Part shown: in pieces, positions 26,400 through 38,086 of the stretch
Layout: each line of letters begins with the position of its first letter
How positions within the stretch are numbered: position 1 is the first letter of the stretch
Source of the DNA: Isoetes taiwanensis
Taxonomy: Eukaryota; Streptophyta; Lycopodiopsida; Isoetales; Isoetaceae
Length of the DNA stretch: 64,000 bases
Reading direction: 5' to 3'
NCBI GenBank assembly: GCA_021234155.1
Contig: JAJEKV010000072.1
Span: 5,873,676 to 5,937,675 of the forward strand
Program-made: the position numbers and the translations under genes
The notes under the pieces: model-generated
Databases searched by the model: none
Seen by the model: only the letters and a program-made list of their open reading frames with translations
What the model was told of the DNA's origin: nothing

Positions 26400-27930
26400 C
26401 TCAGATCCCGGTGTTTCGCGCTGTTGATGATGGAGGCATGGGCGGATGATTTTCAAAACATCGAGAGGAATGCATTACCCAGATGAGGGGGTGGCCGAGG
26501 AAAGCTTGGTTGAAAACTATCCGCGGATCGGATTGGGATTACGGTTGGACAAAGAAGTTGAACAGGGAAAGATAAATAGCCTTGTGCAAAGGAGCATCTT
26601 CAAGAGAAGTTGAAGCCTGTAGAAAAATCACCGAATTGTCACAACAAAGTAGCTTGGCGGCCCTTGCTGCGTTTGAAAACTACTACGAATCCCATGGTGC
26701 ACACGAAGAACACAAAGTAAAGCTGGGCTGCATTTCGCGTACGGCCATACCTAACGGTAAACAAAGTAAAAAGCAGGCTGAGATGTTGTAGCACATGTTA
26801 GGAAAACTATGAAATGAGGCAAAAGCCAAGGTGGCGACTGGATCAAATGAGATGGAATGCATGTGATTGAAAACATAAAAACCTTAGAATGCGATGCGGG
26901 AGATTGGAAAATCAGTTTTACTTATCACGAATAAGGCTGATGGGGAAGTGGTGAGGCAATGAAGGCCTCTGGTCTACGAGAAAATGATGTTGGAAGAGGC
27001 GAGAGCGATTTAAGGCAGAACCACAAATGATTTGGCTACAAAACATGAGGAGTTCAAGCTTCCAATCCCAGGGGTTGGAGGCCAAGATTTGGGCTTGGGG
27101 AGGCCCGTGGGGCCGGGGAAACTTGACACGAGGAACAGGTACAAGCAATGAGCCTACATGAATTGTGAAGCGAGGTCAAATGTAAAATCAAAGCTTGAGG
27201 GAGGAGTTAAAAGTTCTCGAGAAGAAGAGCAGGGGAACTTACATTTCCACTTAAGCGATTTGTGGAAGAGAAAATGGATACTCTTGCAACATTTGGCATC
27301 TCACTGGCCATCTGAGATAAGTTATTTAGTGCAAAGTCCATTTTATACATGTTAAGCATGTGGGTAAATTCATAAAAACTATAGGGTTAAGTTTAACCTT
27401 TGAATTGTCAACATGAGTATCATATAGCTTGTTGTTCATTTGAGAGGGAGGACTTAATGTATTCATGGTTGCCCTAGAAGGTGCGAGAGGGGTATATTTG
27501 CGGCGAGCTAGGTTTGGCCATCTTGCGAGGTGCTTTTAAATAGTACGCAAAAAGGATAATCTGTCTGCAATTGAGGGTCTCACCCTCACAGGGGGTTCAA
27601 GAAGACATGGCGAATGCACTACACACACACGCATCCATAGGAGTAATGCAGTCGGTATTTGTTTGATACACAACGAATGAAACCACCACCACCGATCCAA
27701 GAAGGCACGTCCGAAGCTATAGAAGAAGTAAAACCGGCACCGGATTATGCTTTCCTGGCTTCCGTTGTAACCGGCACACTAGTTGTGAAAAGAAACAACT
27801 GGGGGGTAGCACGCCCCAGAGTTGAGGGGAGTGATTCCATTGGATGAGGGAGCAACTTAGTGAATTTTGCCAAAGGAAGGCCGAGGAAAGAACAAGGGGT
27901 AAGGCGGAGGATAACTTGAGGTTGCATTGG
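26400..27930 (+). pseudogene. Coiled-coil plus RING-like transposon gene, degraded copy A
   Basis: This is the counterpart of 53091-54717. The pieces reading CKGASSREVEACRKITELS (26582-26791) and the zinc-ligand region (27290-27540) are present but shifted. The Pro/Glu segment at 27659-27847 has fewer of the VNTAPV-type repeats than copy B. Confidence 0.45.
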
Positions 27931-27984
27931 GCTACAAGAAAGAGAACAAAAAGTAGCTATGCTTTAAAAGATGAGGCAGATATA

Positions 27985-28450
27985 AATTCTTAAAATTAGT
28001 GCAGGATGGTGGCTACAGCTTCCTTGCTTGCCTCGAAGATCAGCCTCCATACTTGCCACTTTGACTTACGAGTCGATACAATCATAGATTTTTCACATAA
28101 AATCCCTCTTTACGGCGGCGATGTTTTACGACCAATTACGCTCCGGCTGGATTTCGGGTAGGTCATTCCATCGGGAGGATCCCGAGGAACTAGTCATGAA
28201 ATTTCATGTGGTAGCGACCAAGGGATAAGCGGACCCTAGATCGAATACTCGGTGTTTCCACCTCTGCTTAACGGAAAACTCAAGCATGGAATACGTAGCG
28301 GGGTTTACGTTTTACTCTGAAGGCAAATTCTTTACTATAGGAACAAATGTCACAACTAGTATCAGGATCGGGGGCGGCTTACGTGCGATCGTGCTGGCTT
28401 CTGAAGAATTCTCTTTGTGATGTGAGTCATAAATGGAGCTTGCGAGGTTG
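27985..28450 (+). pseudogene. Captured oxidase fragment, degraded copy A
   Basis: This is the counterpart of 54710-55170. The junction word TTCTTAAAATT and interior words such as GTCGATACAATCATAGATTTTTC and CTAGTCATGAAATTTCATGTGGTAG are retained. The remainder is scrambled by indels. It is in plus orientation, opposite to the oxidase at 21088-22850. Confidence 0.6.
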
Positions 28451-30957
28451 CTGCCTCTTTCTTTTTAAAGCGGGATAACTTTTGATTTTTGATAAGGGCA
28501 GCGCGTAACGCCGCATCTTGGGTTCCTCTTCCCCAGATGCCATAGCGTCATCTTCCCAGCACCTCATTTGTTTCCAACCACCTCGATGAAAGGGAGGGAC
28601 ACAGAACTTTTAGCGATAGATTACCGCAATAGCGTTAAGTAGCGGCAAAGCTGCGGGTCCGGCATACAGGCTTTGCAATATGAGGGAATGCTTTCTGAGA
28701 TGTTTTTGCTGTGGTTTAGCCGGTAGGAGGTGGGTAAAGGCATCATTCTTACGCGCCCCTACTCTTAGGTGTATTTATTGCATCTAACATACAACCACGT
28801 TGTCTTCGTTGTTGCTGCGAGCAAAAAACCAAGTGTATAATCATGAAATTACGCATGATTAACTGGCGTTGCCAACACATAGCGGGAATGAAGAATGTAT
28901 TCCAATGGAACAGCAGAGGTATCAGAAGCGTTGCTTTTAGCCATATTCCCATTAGGTATGCTACGGAATCATGCAAGAATCGATCTGCATCAAATGATTT
29001 TTAGAGCATGTCTTAGTGGTATTTTTAGCATATTTTGCAAAAATCACTATATGATTTACTTATGATGAATTGAGAGAACCTGCATTTTTATTTTAAGCCT
29101 TTATCTTTAGTAGCGCATGGATACACACATTTGAGCAACAATTTTTGGCGAGGATATTATTAAAAGAAGCTAGCGGAAAAATTATGATGCTGAGATATGG
29201 TCCTCTTACGGGCTTACGGAGCATAGGTTGTCATGGAGATCTCACTTGTTGGCTGTAAAATGGGGAGTTGTTCAAGTTCAGAGAAGCTTCGAGGAACACA
29301 TTTGGTGGTTGGGCGTATACTTTCACAGGACAGGCACTCCTTACTTTCAGAATATCCCGAGAATCATATCTCACTTCCTTGTTGAGGATGTTTTCTAAGG
29401 TGCATGTTTTGATGCAAACCATGTCTTTGACTTTGATATTCCTCAAAAGCACAACCTCTTTTAGCCATTGGATCAAAAGTTTGATGAGCTTTAGAGCCTA
29501 ACCTATTTCAATAGCAAGGCATATCAGGATCTTAAGGTACATTATTACTGACCCTATATGTTTGAAACATTTTAGAAGGTAATGGGTTGTACTGCCAACA
29601 TCTGTTAAGAAATACTGACAACATGTAGGGAATGATTTCACGCCAAAGCACTCGTGTGTATGCGTGTGTTCCGTCTCTCCTTACAATTTGACATCAAGAA
29701 ACTAAGCATCTATGTTTACCTTGCTTCTATTATTTGAGGTAGCACAATACAACGAAATATAGCATTTCTTGAGAATACTGAATCCGCTATTTTGCTAATA
29801 TAACAGCAAACAATATGTAGGTTGCCATTGTGGTTTTCTGTATATCTGCTGCAAATACTTGCTAAGCCTATTACGCTGCCCCAAATTGGATTGATATTAT
29901 TATTTAATTTTAAAAATATGTTTTGTTTCTTTTGAGGGTTCCATCATTATCCTTCCTAAAGGGATCTCATGAAACACTACCAATTTGTCATTATGATGTC
30001 ATTTTAAGCTATATATGTTCATTTGGCGATTGATTTTTCATTGTGAATGCTGCAGCGTAGCGGCGAAAAATGTTTATGTAGATCCATTTACAGGTGTAAA
30101 AGTTGAAATGGGAGATGCATCTCTCATATCTTTGAAGCGGCGATGATTACTTATTGTAAGGGTATTGCAATACTTTGCATTTGTAGCGTACTTCAAGATG
30201 GCGATGGTTCAAAACGTTTTTACGTTTACGGAATGTTTTGTAAGTGAGAATGGCGAGGGGATGTATTGGAATTTTGTGGCGTTAAGTTCGGATAACAATT
30301 ATTGGGTGGCGCGACGGCCTACCCAATTTGGCGGCGGCTCGGCTTGCAGGCCCCGGCACCTATTTTCGGCTTTTTCTGCATTGGCGTGAAGGGCGCCCTT
30401 CGTAAATAATTTTGAAGGGCGCCCTTTCATCATTTTGCGAGGGTGTCTGAGGCTTTGGCAGCGTAGTTGTGACTGGGGGGTGATGGAGTGCGGCTAAGGA
30501 GGATTTTCGGTCGTGATCATTTTGATTATGATGATTTTGATTTTCGGAGTGAAAGTGTAGTGGGTTGGGAAGTTAGGTTCCGTTGCTACTCTTAGGAATT
30601 CCGGCATCTGGTATGGCGAGAAGTCGCGTGAGATAAATCCTCATTTGTCATGCTTTTTCTTTATCTCTTGATATTGAACTTCAAAAGATTTGTTTCGGTA
30701 TTGTATGAGAACGCTTTTTAAGAAGCGGTATGAATTTCCACACACAAGCAGGGGTTGTAATGAAGGCCAAAAGGATTTAGAAGGCGAGAAGGATGTTTCA
30801 GCCGTGTGATTTTTCTTGAAGTCAGCGGGTACTTGCCGGAGGAAAGGAAAGATAAATTTAAAATTTGTTAGGCCACAGGTTGCCAGCGTAACGCGACACT
30901 GGCTGGAAAGGATTTATCGAGAAAAGCAAGCCTACCAACAATGAGGAGTTAGGGTAA
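28451..30957. other. Unassigned DNA at the right end of copy A
   Basis: No gene is recognised. Sequence quality appears to fall toward 30957 (GCGGC-type words against TGC/CAG-type words in 55171-57648). It holds the palindrome GAAGGGCGCCCTTC at 30388-30401 and a second, imperfect one at 30414-30427. Confidence 0.4.
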
Positions 30958-32910
30958 TCCACAATTTGTCACCTCGGTTCCACCTTTATTGTATGATTGT
31001 ATTCCATCCTAACCTAAAACTGAACCGGCGGTTTTGTGGTTCCGGTTAACCGGTTCCACTCCAGTGGTGATCCTTCTACAATGAATCCAGAACCCATCCA
31101 CTAATAATAACGTACTTCAAATACATCTTATTATTCGTGACCACGCGAAGAACTGCTTTATCGAGATTACTGGCGTATGCCCAACCACCGCGAATCCCAC
31201 CTTCACAATCTCTTTAATACTCCCATTCCCCAAACATCCATCTATTCTTTGTTTTCCACTTGTCCACCGAACATAGCCTCGCGTTTTCGCGGAAATCATC
31301 CTGTCCTCCTTGATTCACCTTTGATGTTCCTTTGACCGCCTTTGGTAACAAAGCCGTTGATCATCCATCGCCCTCAAAACGCCGGCAATTCTACTGATCC
31401 TCAAACACCTTAAAAATGTTCACTACGTAGTTTGATCATCCTCCATAGATCGCCACCAGAAATGACCATATGTTCCAGTTCCATGACCATGTGTTAAGAC
31501 ACCACGCCAGACTTACTTTCATCTGGCGTTTGGACAACGCTTTGGGTAAAGATCTAGCTTTGGCAAGAAAGTCTTGTGTTGGTCCATCTTATCATGAATT
31601 ATACACAAAAATTTGTCCGCTGCATCTCGAGAAAAATGTTCTCCCTTTGCCAATACAACCGTCTACATTGATATTTGGTCCCTTTGGTGATCTGCAAATT
31701 GCTCCTAATTGCCATTCTTTCTTTCTCTATTGCGTTGATGCAAGTGTATCCTTTGAGTTGAATGCAAGTGTTGCACTTTGAAAATGGCATGTGTTGCGGG
31801 GACACTCACGCCTCGAAGTGAGTGCTCCATAACTTCTTTGAAATGTGATTGAGAAAGAGGCCTACCTCCAAAGGTTTCTAGGATGGAGTTGACCTCTTTA
31901 AGGCACTCTTTCGGATGTAATGTTGTGGCAATACCCTTTGGACCACTTTCGCTCACCGTGCTTCGTTCACCGCCGACTTGTGGGGCATAGATTGAGACAT
32001 GTATCTCACAAAGCTCGAAGGCTGCAATGGCCTTGAGAGTATTTGCTCTAGGTTTCAAAGTGAGTGCATTACCATGTTGGAATAAAGCGTGCCCTTTTCT
32101 AACACTGCTCCCGATTCTGTAAAATGAAGACTTGCTCACCCCAAGAATCCATCTCAATGCTCTCATACATACCTTCATGCCCCTCAATTGATATAGTAGC
32201 CTTCATATTTTCATCATAGCTGGAATTCCCTACACAAAGGAGTAAATGAAAATTAATCCTATCTTTTTGAAGTTTGTCAATGTATTGGGACCTTATACGA
32301 CGCGAGGTCATCCACATTTATCTCAAGCTGTGCAATCTAGGTTGTAACACTCTTGTCCCCTAATTGCCTCTAGGTTTTCTTTGGTTGGGGCCATACTTTC
32401 CATCCTCTCTAAATATTTGTCACTTCTAGGCCTCTTGGGCACCCTTGGCTGCCTCTTATGAAAAACATAAGCGTCTCTTCCTTGTGATCAAAGGATGCTT
32501 ATCGACCACAAATCTTCCACATGGCCTTGGGTGGGCCTTGGGGTATGTAGTTCAATAGGGCATTCCAGACTATCACCATTCTTGTGTGTAATATATCTGA
32601 TTGGCCATCTCAACTGAGTTTGGGACTCCAACAACCCAGAGCAGACAATGCAATCACTAGAGCTTCCCTGGGACATGATTGTATCAACTTGGATAAGAAG
32701 CTTCACAATGCCAACTCCAAGATGATCATCTCCCAGCCTTTCATCATTCACACTATCAAATGGATCAAGCTAGGTTATTATCCCTCTCCAAATACCGATG
32801 CAGTTTGCAAGGGTGCAACAAAGGCAACCCATCTTCCTCCATTGGAGCCTAGGGCAATGCTCTCTTTGGACTTCCTTGGCTCCATTTTACTCCTCTCACA
32901 TGCTCCCTAA
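30958..32910 (-). pseudogene. Truncated VGHTH/DDE-like transposon protein (copy B)
   Basis: This is the minus-strand counterpart of 4126-6223. Clear pieces are 31705-32187 (MRALRWILG, HGNALTLKPRANTLKAI), 32099-32317 (RIRSQYIDKLQKDRINF, ISIEGHEGMYESIEMDS) and 32488-32751 (NDERLGDDHLGVGIVKLL). The VGHTH-region equivalent at 31117-31299 is badly corrupted (KVGFAVVGHTPVISIK). The C-terminal BAH/chromo-like part is absent because the duplication starts here. Frameshifts make a working product unlikely as written. Confidence 0.5.
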
Positions 32911-32934
32911 ATGAAAAAGCTCACATTAAAACCA

Positions 32935-33205
32935 TATAGCCCCAAACACCACAAATATGACCATATGAACCATATAAAACCATACAAACATATTAAATAT
33001 AACCATATTAAACCATATTAAATCATACAACCATATTAACTAAAATCATATAACCATATTAAACCATACAACCATATTCATTGTAAACCATATGTAAACA
33101 TTGTAACCATATATAACCTTTAATACTATTCAACCATTGAAACCATATTAAATATATAACATAAGGTAATATATATAAACATATAACCTTTAATATCTTG
33201 TCATG
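32935..33205. repeat. AT-rich minisatellite with CCATATTAAA units (copy B)
   Basis: It has the same ~270-bp tract as in copy A and is almost identical to it. This contrasts with strong disagreement in the immediately following GC-containing sequence. Confidence 0.85.
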
Positions 33206-34480
33206 GCCACGTGAAGCCTCCTCGAAAGCTGGCGTGGCCATGTCGGCTAACTTCCATCTTGCCATCGTCATGGAGGGCATGGCCCACACGTGACCAGTTT
33301 ATTATTGCACTTTTACGAGGGTTAGAGGGTGCGGCCCAGTGCTTGCACCCTCTTCCTCTCCCCGACCATTCTTCCTCCCCCTGTTTTCTCGATCACTCTT
33401 CGGCTCACGTATTTTCCTTAAAGCGCCGGTCTTCCGATCCCGGCGATCGATCGAACCGAGCCATTCAAGGCCATCTTATGGCCGCCCGGCTTGGTCGACG
33501 GATCGAGGCGCTTCCAGGGCAGAAGTGTTGGCGCAGATTGAGTGTTCGGCGAGGCGTTCTTGCCGAGAAGAAAGTGAGGCCTTTTTACACTTTGCTTTTA
33601 GTTTTTACGTAAGTCCTTTACTGCATATTTACTTATATTCTGTTGTTAGAGGCTCTTATTAATCCCTGATACAATTTATAGCCCGACAAATCCTTATTCA
33701 CGCTTTGCGAACGACTGTACCCACATGGAATCGAACACGGGAGCTTCCTCCTCATGCAGCAAATCTTCCAGGTATGTTTTTGTAATATCATACCCTTTTT
33801 TAATCTCATTTCTCTCTACTGTTCTCTGTTTTCTCATTAATCTCACTAGTCTCTCTGTTATCTGTTTTCCTTTTGTATTGTTTTCTGTTTCTGTTATCTT
33901 TTTCTTGCTTGTGGTTGAATTGAATACATTGTACAGGCACAAGTGAGAGTAGTGGTAAGAGTAGTAGCAAGCAACCGAGATAGAAATCATCAGAGACAGG
34001 TGTTAGTAAGTAAGGTATTGCAGAGCATTAACATTACTAGGAGGAGATTCACAAAAGATATAGCTAAAGCTGTCTAAGAATGTTTCCTAACAGAACATAA
34101 CTAGGAATGTTTTTCTCCCACCGAGAACTAAGAATAGGAATTGCTTCACGAGAAATGCATTTCTAACTCACAAAGATATCCTCCACTGCGGGGAGACATG
34201 CGAGGAAAGGCGAAGTTGAGAATACCAGACTTGCCAGCGGGTCCGGGGAAGTACAGGCCTTCTTCGACTTCGAAGTCGAGAACTTCGACTTCCTTGGTAG
34301 TGAAGAGGGAGTGTACACTACGGACTGTTGGCTGGTTGAGGGATTCTCGACTCGCGATTCGGGATTGCAGACAGCTACTCAACGTCTTCACATTCTTTGT
34401 AAGCCTGCTGCAGCCTTCTCGACTTCGTGAGTCGAGAATGTCATACCATCAATAGCCCCTTTGTGGGTGCGCCCAGGTGC
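33206..34480. other. Stretch with a possible exon and first palindromes (copy B)
   Basis: MESNTGASSSCSKSSR opens at 33725 and ends at a GTATGTTTTTG donor-like site. A T-rich tract runs to TTGTACAG at ~33936. Coding beyond the splice cannot be followed. Palindromes of the CGACTTCGAAGTCG type appear at 34265 and 34418. Confidence 0.3.
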
Positions 34481-34483
34481 CTC

Positions 34484-35580
34484 CCACCCGGTCCGAGCCA
34501 CTCTCGCGCCGAACCATGCTCATCGAATATTGCGAAGAGGGCTGGCTCCGGCGGGTGGAGGCCTCGGCGACTAACCACGAAGGTGCTGGCGGTTTCTCGA
34601 CTCATGAGCCGAGGAGGCTCTAGTGGACTCACGCTGTTGGCTGCGAGGCAGTCTTAACCACTCTCCTTCAAACTATCTTCCTCCGGATATTGCGAAGGGA
34701 AGTGGTTTTTGGTCTGCGGGCCAACTCTTACAACCCAATTCTCTGTGTGTGGGCGCAGTGATGGCCTCTACCGAGTCAAAAAGACCGTCTCCTTCGAACC
34801 ATCTTCGTCGAATATTGCGAAGGCGATGGGCTCTGACTGGGTGGAGGTCTCTACAACTAACCACAGGGAAACCACAGAGCTTCTCGTGTATGCATTCTCG
34901 GCTCGCCCGAGGGGAATGCTTTTTATTCCGACCGGCACTCCATGTGTACTATGCGGAGTTCTCGATGGCTAAGGCATTCTGGGCTTGCAGTCGAGAATGT
35001 AAAGGAAACCAACACTTTCGACTTCGCCGTCCCGAGAATCCCTTAACCCGACCAATTCTCTATTAATTAAGCGTGGCCTCGACCGGTCGAGCCACTCTCG
35101 CCGAACCATCTTCCTGAATATTGCGGGGAGGGCTCGAGATGATGGAAACCTCTTCAACAACCGCGGGGAAACCCTGAGCCTTGCATGCGCATTCTCGACT
35201 GGCGGTCGGATTGCTTGAAGAGGAAAACTAAGACTTATTTCGACTTCGCCAAATTCGAGGAATCCCTGCTTAATCCCACATAGCAATACCGGCTCGGGTG
35301 CATTCTCCGGTGCTACCCGGAGCGAGTCCTGAGCCACTCTCCTTCAAACTATCTTTCCGAGATATTGCTTGAAGGGAAATTATTTTTGGCTGGCTAGCGA
35401 CTTTGAGCCTCTTACATAGGTCTCTACAACCAAGCATTGTATTCTCTGTTTGTAGTCCCGGGTGCCTCTAGCACATCTCGAGAGCCACTCTCCTTGAACC
35501 ATCTTCCTCGAATATTGCGAAGAGGGTGGTTCCAGGAGTGGAGGCCTCTCGACTTAACCGCGGGAGGATGCATTTGAACC
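34484..35580. repeat. Six-unit tandem array with a GAACCATCTTCCTCGAATAT core (copy B)
   Basis: Units begin near 34484, 34655, 34785, 35080, 35333 and 35485. Each holds GAGCCACTCTCC, then TTCGAACCATCTTCCTCG, AATATTGCGAAG and, in most, GGTGGAGGCCTCTACAACTA. Spacing ranges from about 130 to 300 bp because palindrome-containing spacers differ in length. No coding is apparent. Confidence 0.65.
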
Positions 35581-36619
35581 CGCATCTCTCGGGCCTTAGA
35601 CCTAGCCTGATCTATATACAACATTCTAAGAAAACATTCCAAGAAAAAAATACACCTAAAATGGATCTGTTCAAGTTTACCCCCGATCCATTGTTTCCTT
35701 CTTAGAGCATCTCTCAACCCGGAGAGTAAATCATCTCTCGAAGCTGAAAAATCTTTGGACAAGGAAACAATAAACCCGTCGAGCTTATGAGCGGTTCCAT
35801 GATTTAAACACGAGGCGGCATGTTCTTACGGAAAATATCTGAGGCATCTCACGAAACTCACCTCTTCATGCGAAATTCCTTGGGCCTTTGTATCACGGAT
35901 CCCGCAGACCTCACCCGGAGTCTTTGCTTCTTACGGCGGTCTCATCAATAGTGCACTCTCATCTAATACTTGTATCCGCTGCGATTTCGCGTATCCCGTT
36001 CCATGGCGCCCTTGATGTAGAGTTCAGGTAATGCGGCGGCTCCTCTCCGCTTCCTACCTTAGCTCGTGCTCATCGATCAAATCAAGCGCTTGCAATAGGG
36101 CCTTGGTCGGGAAAAAAAAACACATTCAAAGCGTTGGCAGCTTACCGTGTCTGGCGCCATTCGGGAAGTAAACTACGGTCGATGCTCCCCTCCCGAACTT
36201 CGAAGTCGCCAATGCCGCTGATGAAGATAAACTACGCTCCGCTCACAAAGTCCCTTGATGTGATTAAATTCGAGAAATAGTGTTTGGGCGGGCTAAAGCC
36301 GACCGTCTTTGTACCCTTAGCCAGCTTTTTTCATAAATGATTGCATGTCCTTAAATTCAAACTAAAGAACATAGATCTTTTTACATGCAGTCCTAAAACT
36401 CAAGTAGCGGAGGAAACTTAATTCTGAGAAGGGTCGAAGAGGATGAGAGGGCATCTGAGACATGACTCAGATCCAAGAAGCGGCGCCCGGGGATGCTAGT
36501 TCTAGCGGCAGCAAGAAGAAGAAGACTAACACCCCAGGTGAGCTCTGAGGTTTTTCTTTTGTCGGAATACCTTAACTGATCCATCCTTTCTTCTTGCAGC
36601 ATTCACCTCGGACTCACTA
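35581..36619. other. Unassigned DNA between the repeat array and the 219-aa frame
   Basis: No gene is recognised. The sequence is noisy compared with 8880-9850. A purine-rich AAG run lies near 36514. Confidence 0.4.
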
Positions 36620-37279
36620 GTGATCACTGGCCGAACTCCGTTCTTCGTCATCGAGGGACTGGAGACAGAGCTTCTTGACACACCAGCTGATTCTTGGTGG
36701 TATGTCGAGGTATCAACAAGTGGGAAGGAGAAAGATCTGTTTCTCCACCAAAGGGACAAGAAGAGCTCCGGAGACAAGTACAAGAAAATCGGTGTTGTGC
36801 TCTCCGTCTCAGCGCCAGATTCGAAGCATTTAACACTACATGTCGAGGACTGCCAGAAGAGTAAGTTCTATCACACCAAAAAATTAGCAGTTTCAAATTA
36901 TTCTCACTCTTCCATGAGCAAGGCGAAGGGCACCGAAAAAAGGCAGGCGCCTTTAAATTGTCAGAACCTTGGGTGGAAGGATCTGGAAGGGATGAAGGAG
37001 GCCGGAACCCTAACATCCAGGGAGCTTGGAATGGAGATTTCCAGAGTCAGGGAAAAACTGTTCAATACGGGGAGCTTCACTTCTACTGTGCTGAAGACTC
37101 TACAACACTCTGCAGTGGGGAATGAAGCTGTGGTTCATACACAAAAAAGTCCACCAAAAAACAAAGATGTGGAAGATGACACCACACGGGAGGAATCAGA
37201 TGACGAAGGAGACGAAGATATGGTCGACTCCCCAATAATGGATCCAGATGATCGGATCAGATTTCAGAGAGGGGCCTGA
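36620..37279 (+). CDS. Uncharacterised 219-aa reading frame, probably an exon
   Basis: This is the longest clean frame of the plus-strand gene-like region. The N-terminal half carries VIEGLETELL, WWYVEVSTSGKEKDLF and KKIGVVLSVSAPDSKHLTL, suggesting a folded mixed alpha/beta domain. The C-terminal third is highly acidic (DDTTREESDDEGDEDMVD) and likely disordered. The region just upstream (36600-36619) stays open, so the frame may start earlier or at an upstream 3' splice site near 36599 (TTCTTGCAG). The copy A equivalent (9853-10560) is broken. I do not recognise the family. Confidence 0.45.
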   Translation: MITGRTPFFVIEGLETELLDTPADSWWYVEVSTSGKEKDLFLHQRDKKSSGDKYKKIGVVLSVSAPDSKHLTLHVEDCQKSKFYHTKKLAVSNYSHSSMSKAKGTEKRQAPLNCQNLGWKDLEGMKEAGTLTSRELGMEISRVREKLFNTGSFTSTVLKTLQHSAVGNEAVVHTQKSPPKNKDVEDDTTREESDDEGDEDMVDSPIMDPDDRIRFQRGA

Positions 37280-37735
37280 GAAAATGGAGCGGCCGCTCCG
37301 GTATTATCCGTTGGGAATATCACACAAGCTGCTGTTGGACATTAGACGGTGAAGGTTTGCACGGGAGATGCCGTCTTGTTCAACCACAGGGAATTTAATC
37401 CAGCACACATGCTGGAGATTACAACTTGATGGTGCGACATCACATTGCGGATCAATGCCTGCGGATGTCATACCTTTAGCGAATCGACGGTGAGTTGTTC
37501 ACTGGAAGTCCGAGGAAGATCACGAAGGGAAAGGGCGTCGGTTCGGGTTGTAGACGGTCACGATTCGGTTAGGCGCGCGCAAGTATTGCGACGGAGAAGG
37601 AGGTGCCAAAAGGATCAAGGATAGATATGCCAAGCGAGAGTGCAGAGAGTTCTTTCGGCGAGACGCCAAAGAACCGGCGGCCGGATTAGCCTTGCCGGAA
37701 CACAATAGCGGCGAAAAGGAAGCACGTAGGTAAAT

Positions 37736-38070
37736 AACTCTCACGAATCCTAACATTTGCCGATTATCTTGGGGGTTTTCGACTTCGCGAGTCGAAAGCC
37801 GTGGTGCTTCCTGAAAATCAAAGGATGCGAGCTTTCTCGACTTCGCGAAGTCGAAAACCCGAAGAAGCAAAAAGAAAATTAGACACTCAAGGGACTTTCG
37901 ACTCGAAGTGAAAGCCCTACCATCTTAACGTTTTCCGATTATCATCGGGGTTTCTCGACTTCGCGAAGTCGGCAGAAAGCCGGTAAAACGAAAAATCAAA
38001 GGATGTGAGAGCTTTTCGACTTCGAAGTCGAGAAAACCCGGATAAGTAAAGAAGGGGGTTTTTTCGACTC
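37736..38070. repeat. Two ~175-bp tandem units carrying palindromes, probably intronic
   Basis: The word CCGATTATC, then GGGG plus a palindrome, then AATCAAAGGATG and a second palindrome, followed by AAAACCCG, occurs at 37760-37930 and again at 37935-38045. The palindromes are near 37777, 37834, 37896, 37951 and 38013. A donor-like GTAAATAAC at ~37731 precedes the block, so it may be an intron. Confidence 0.6.
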
Positions 38071-38086
38071 GAGTTATTTACTTTTC

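Larger units (their letters stand above)
4126..30957 (+). repeat. Copy A of a ~26.7-kb direct tandem duplication
   Basis: This block and 30958-57648 carry the same features in the same order at a near-constant offset of 26.7-26.8 kb. Shared anchors include the AT minisatellite (6270 versus 32935), the MESNTG start (7060 versus 33725), the oxidase start (22850 versus 49574) and the captured oxidase fragment (27985 versus 54710). The left edge is taken where the text ACAACTTGTCACC of copy A pairs with ACAATTTGTCACC at the start of copy B. The right edge is at GTTAGGGTAATCC, matching GTTAGGGTAACC at 57635-57648. It may be an assembly false duplication (see findings). Confidence 0.85.

Noticed and set aside
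35560-35605. tRNA- or SINE-like B box on the minus strand (GGGTTCAAATGC, with GGTCTAAGGC nearby)
   Set aside because: The A and B boxes are too close, the acceptor stem is absent and the second B-box half does not match; chance or a very eroded SINE at best.
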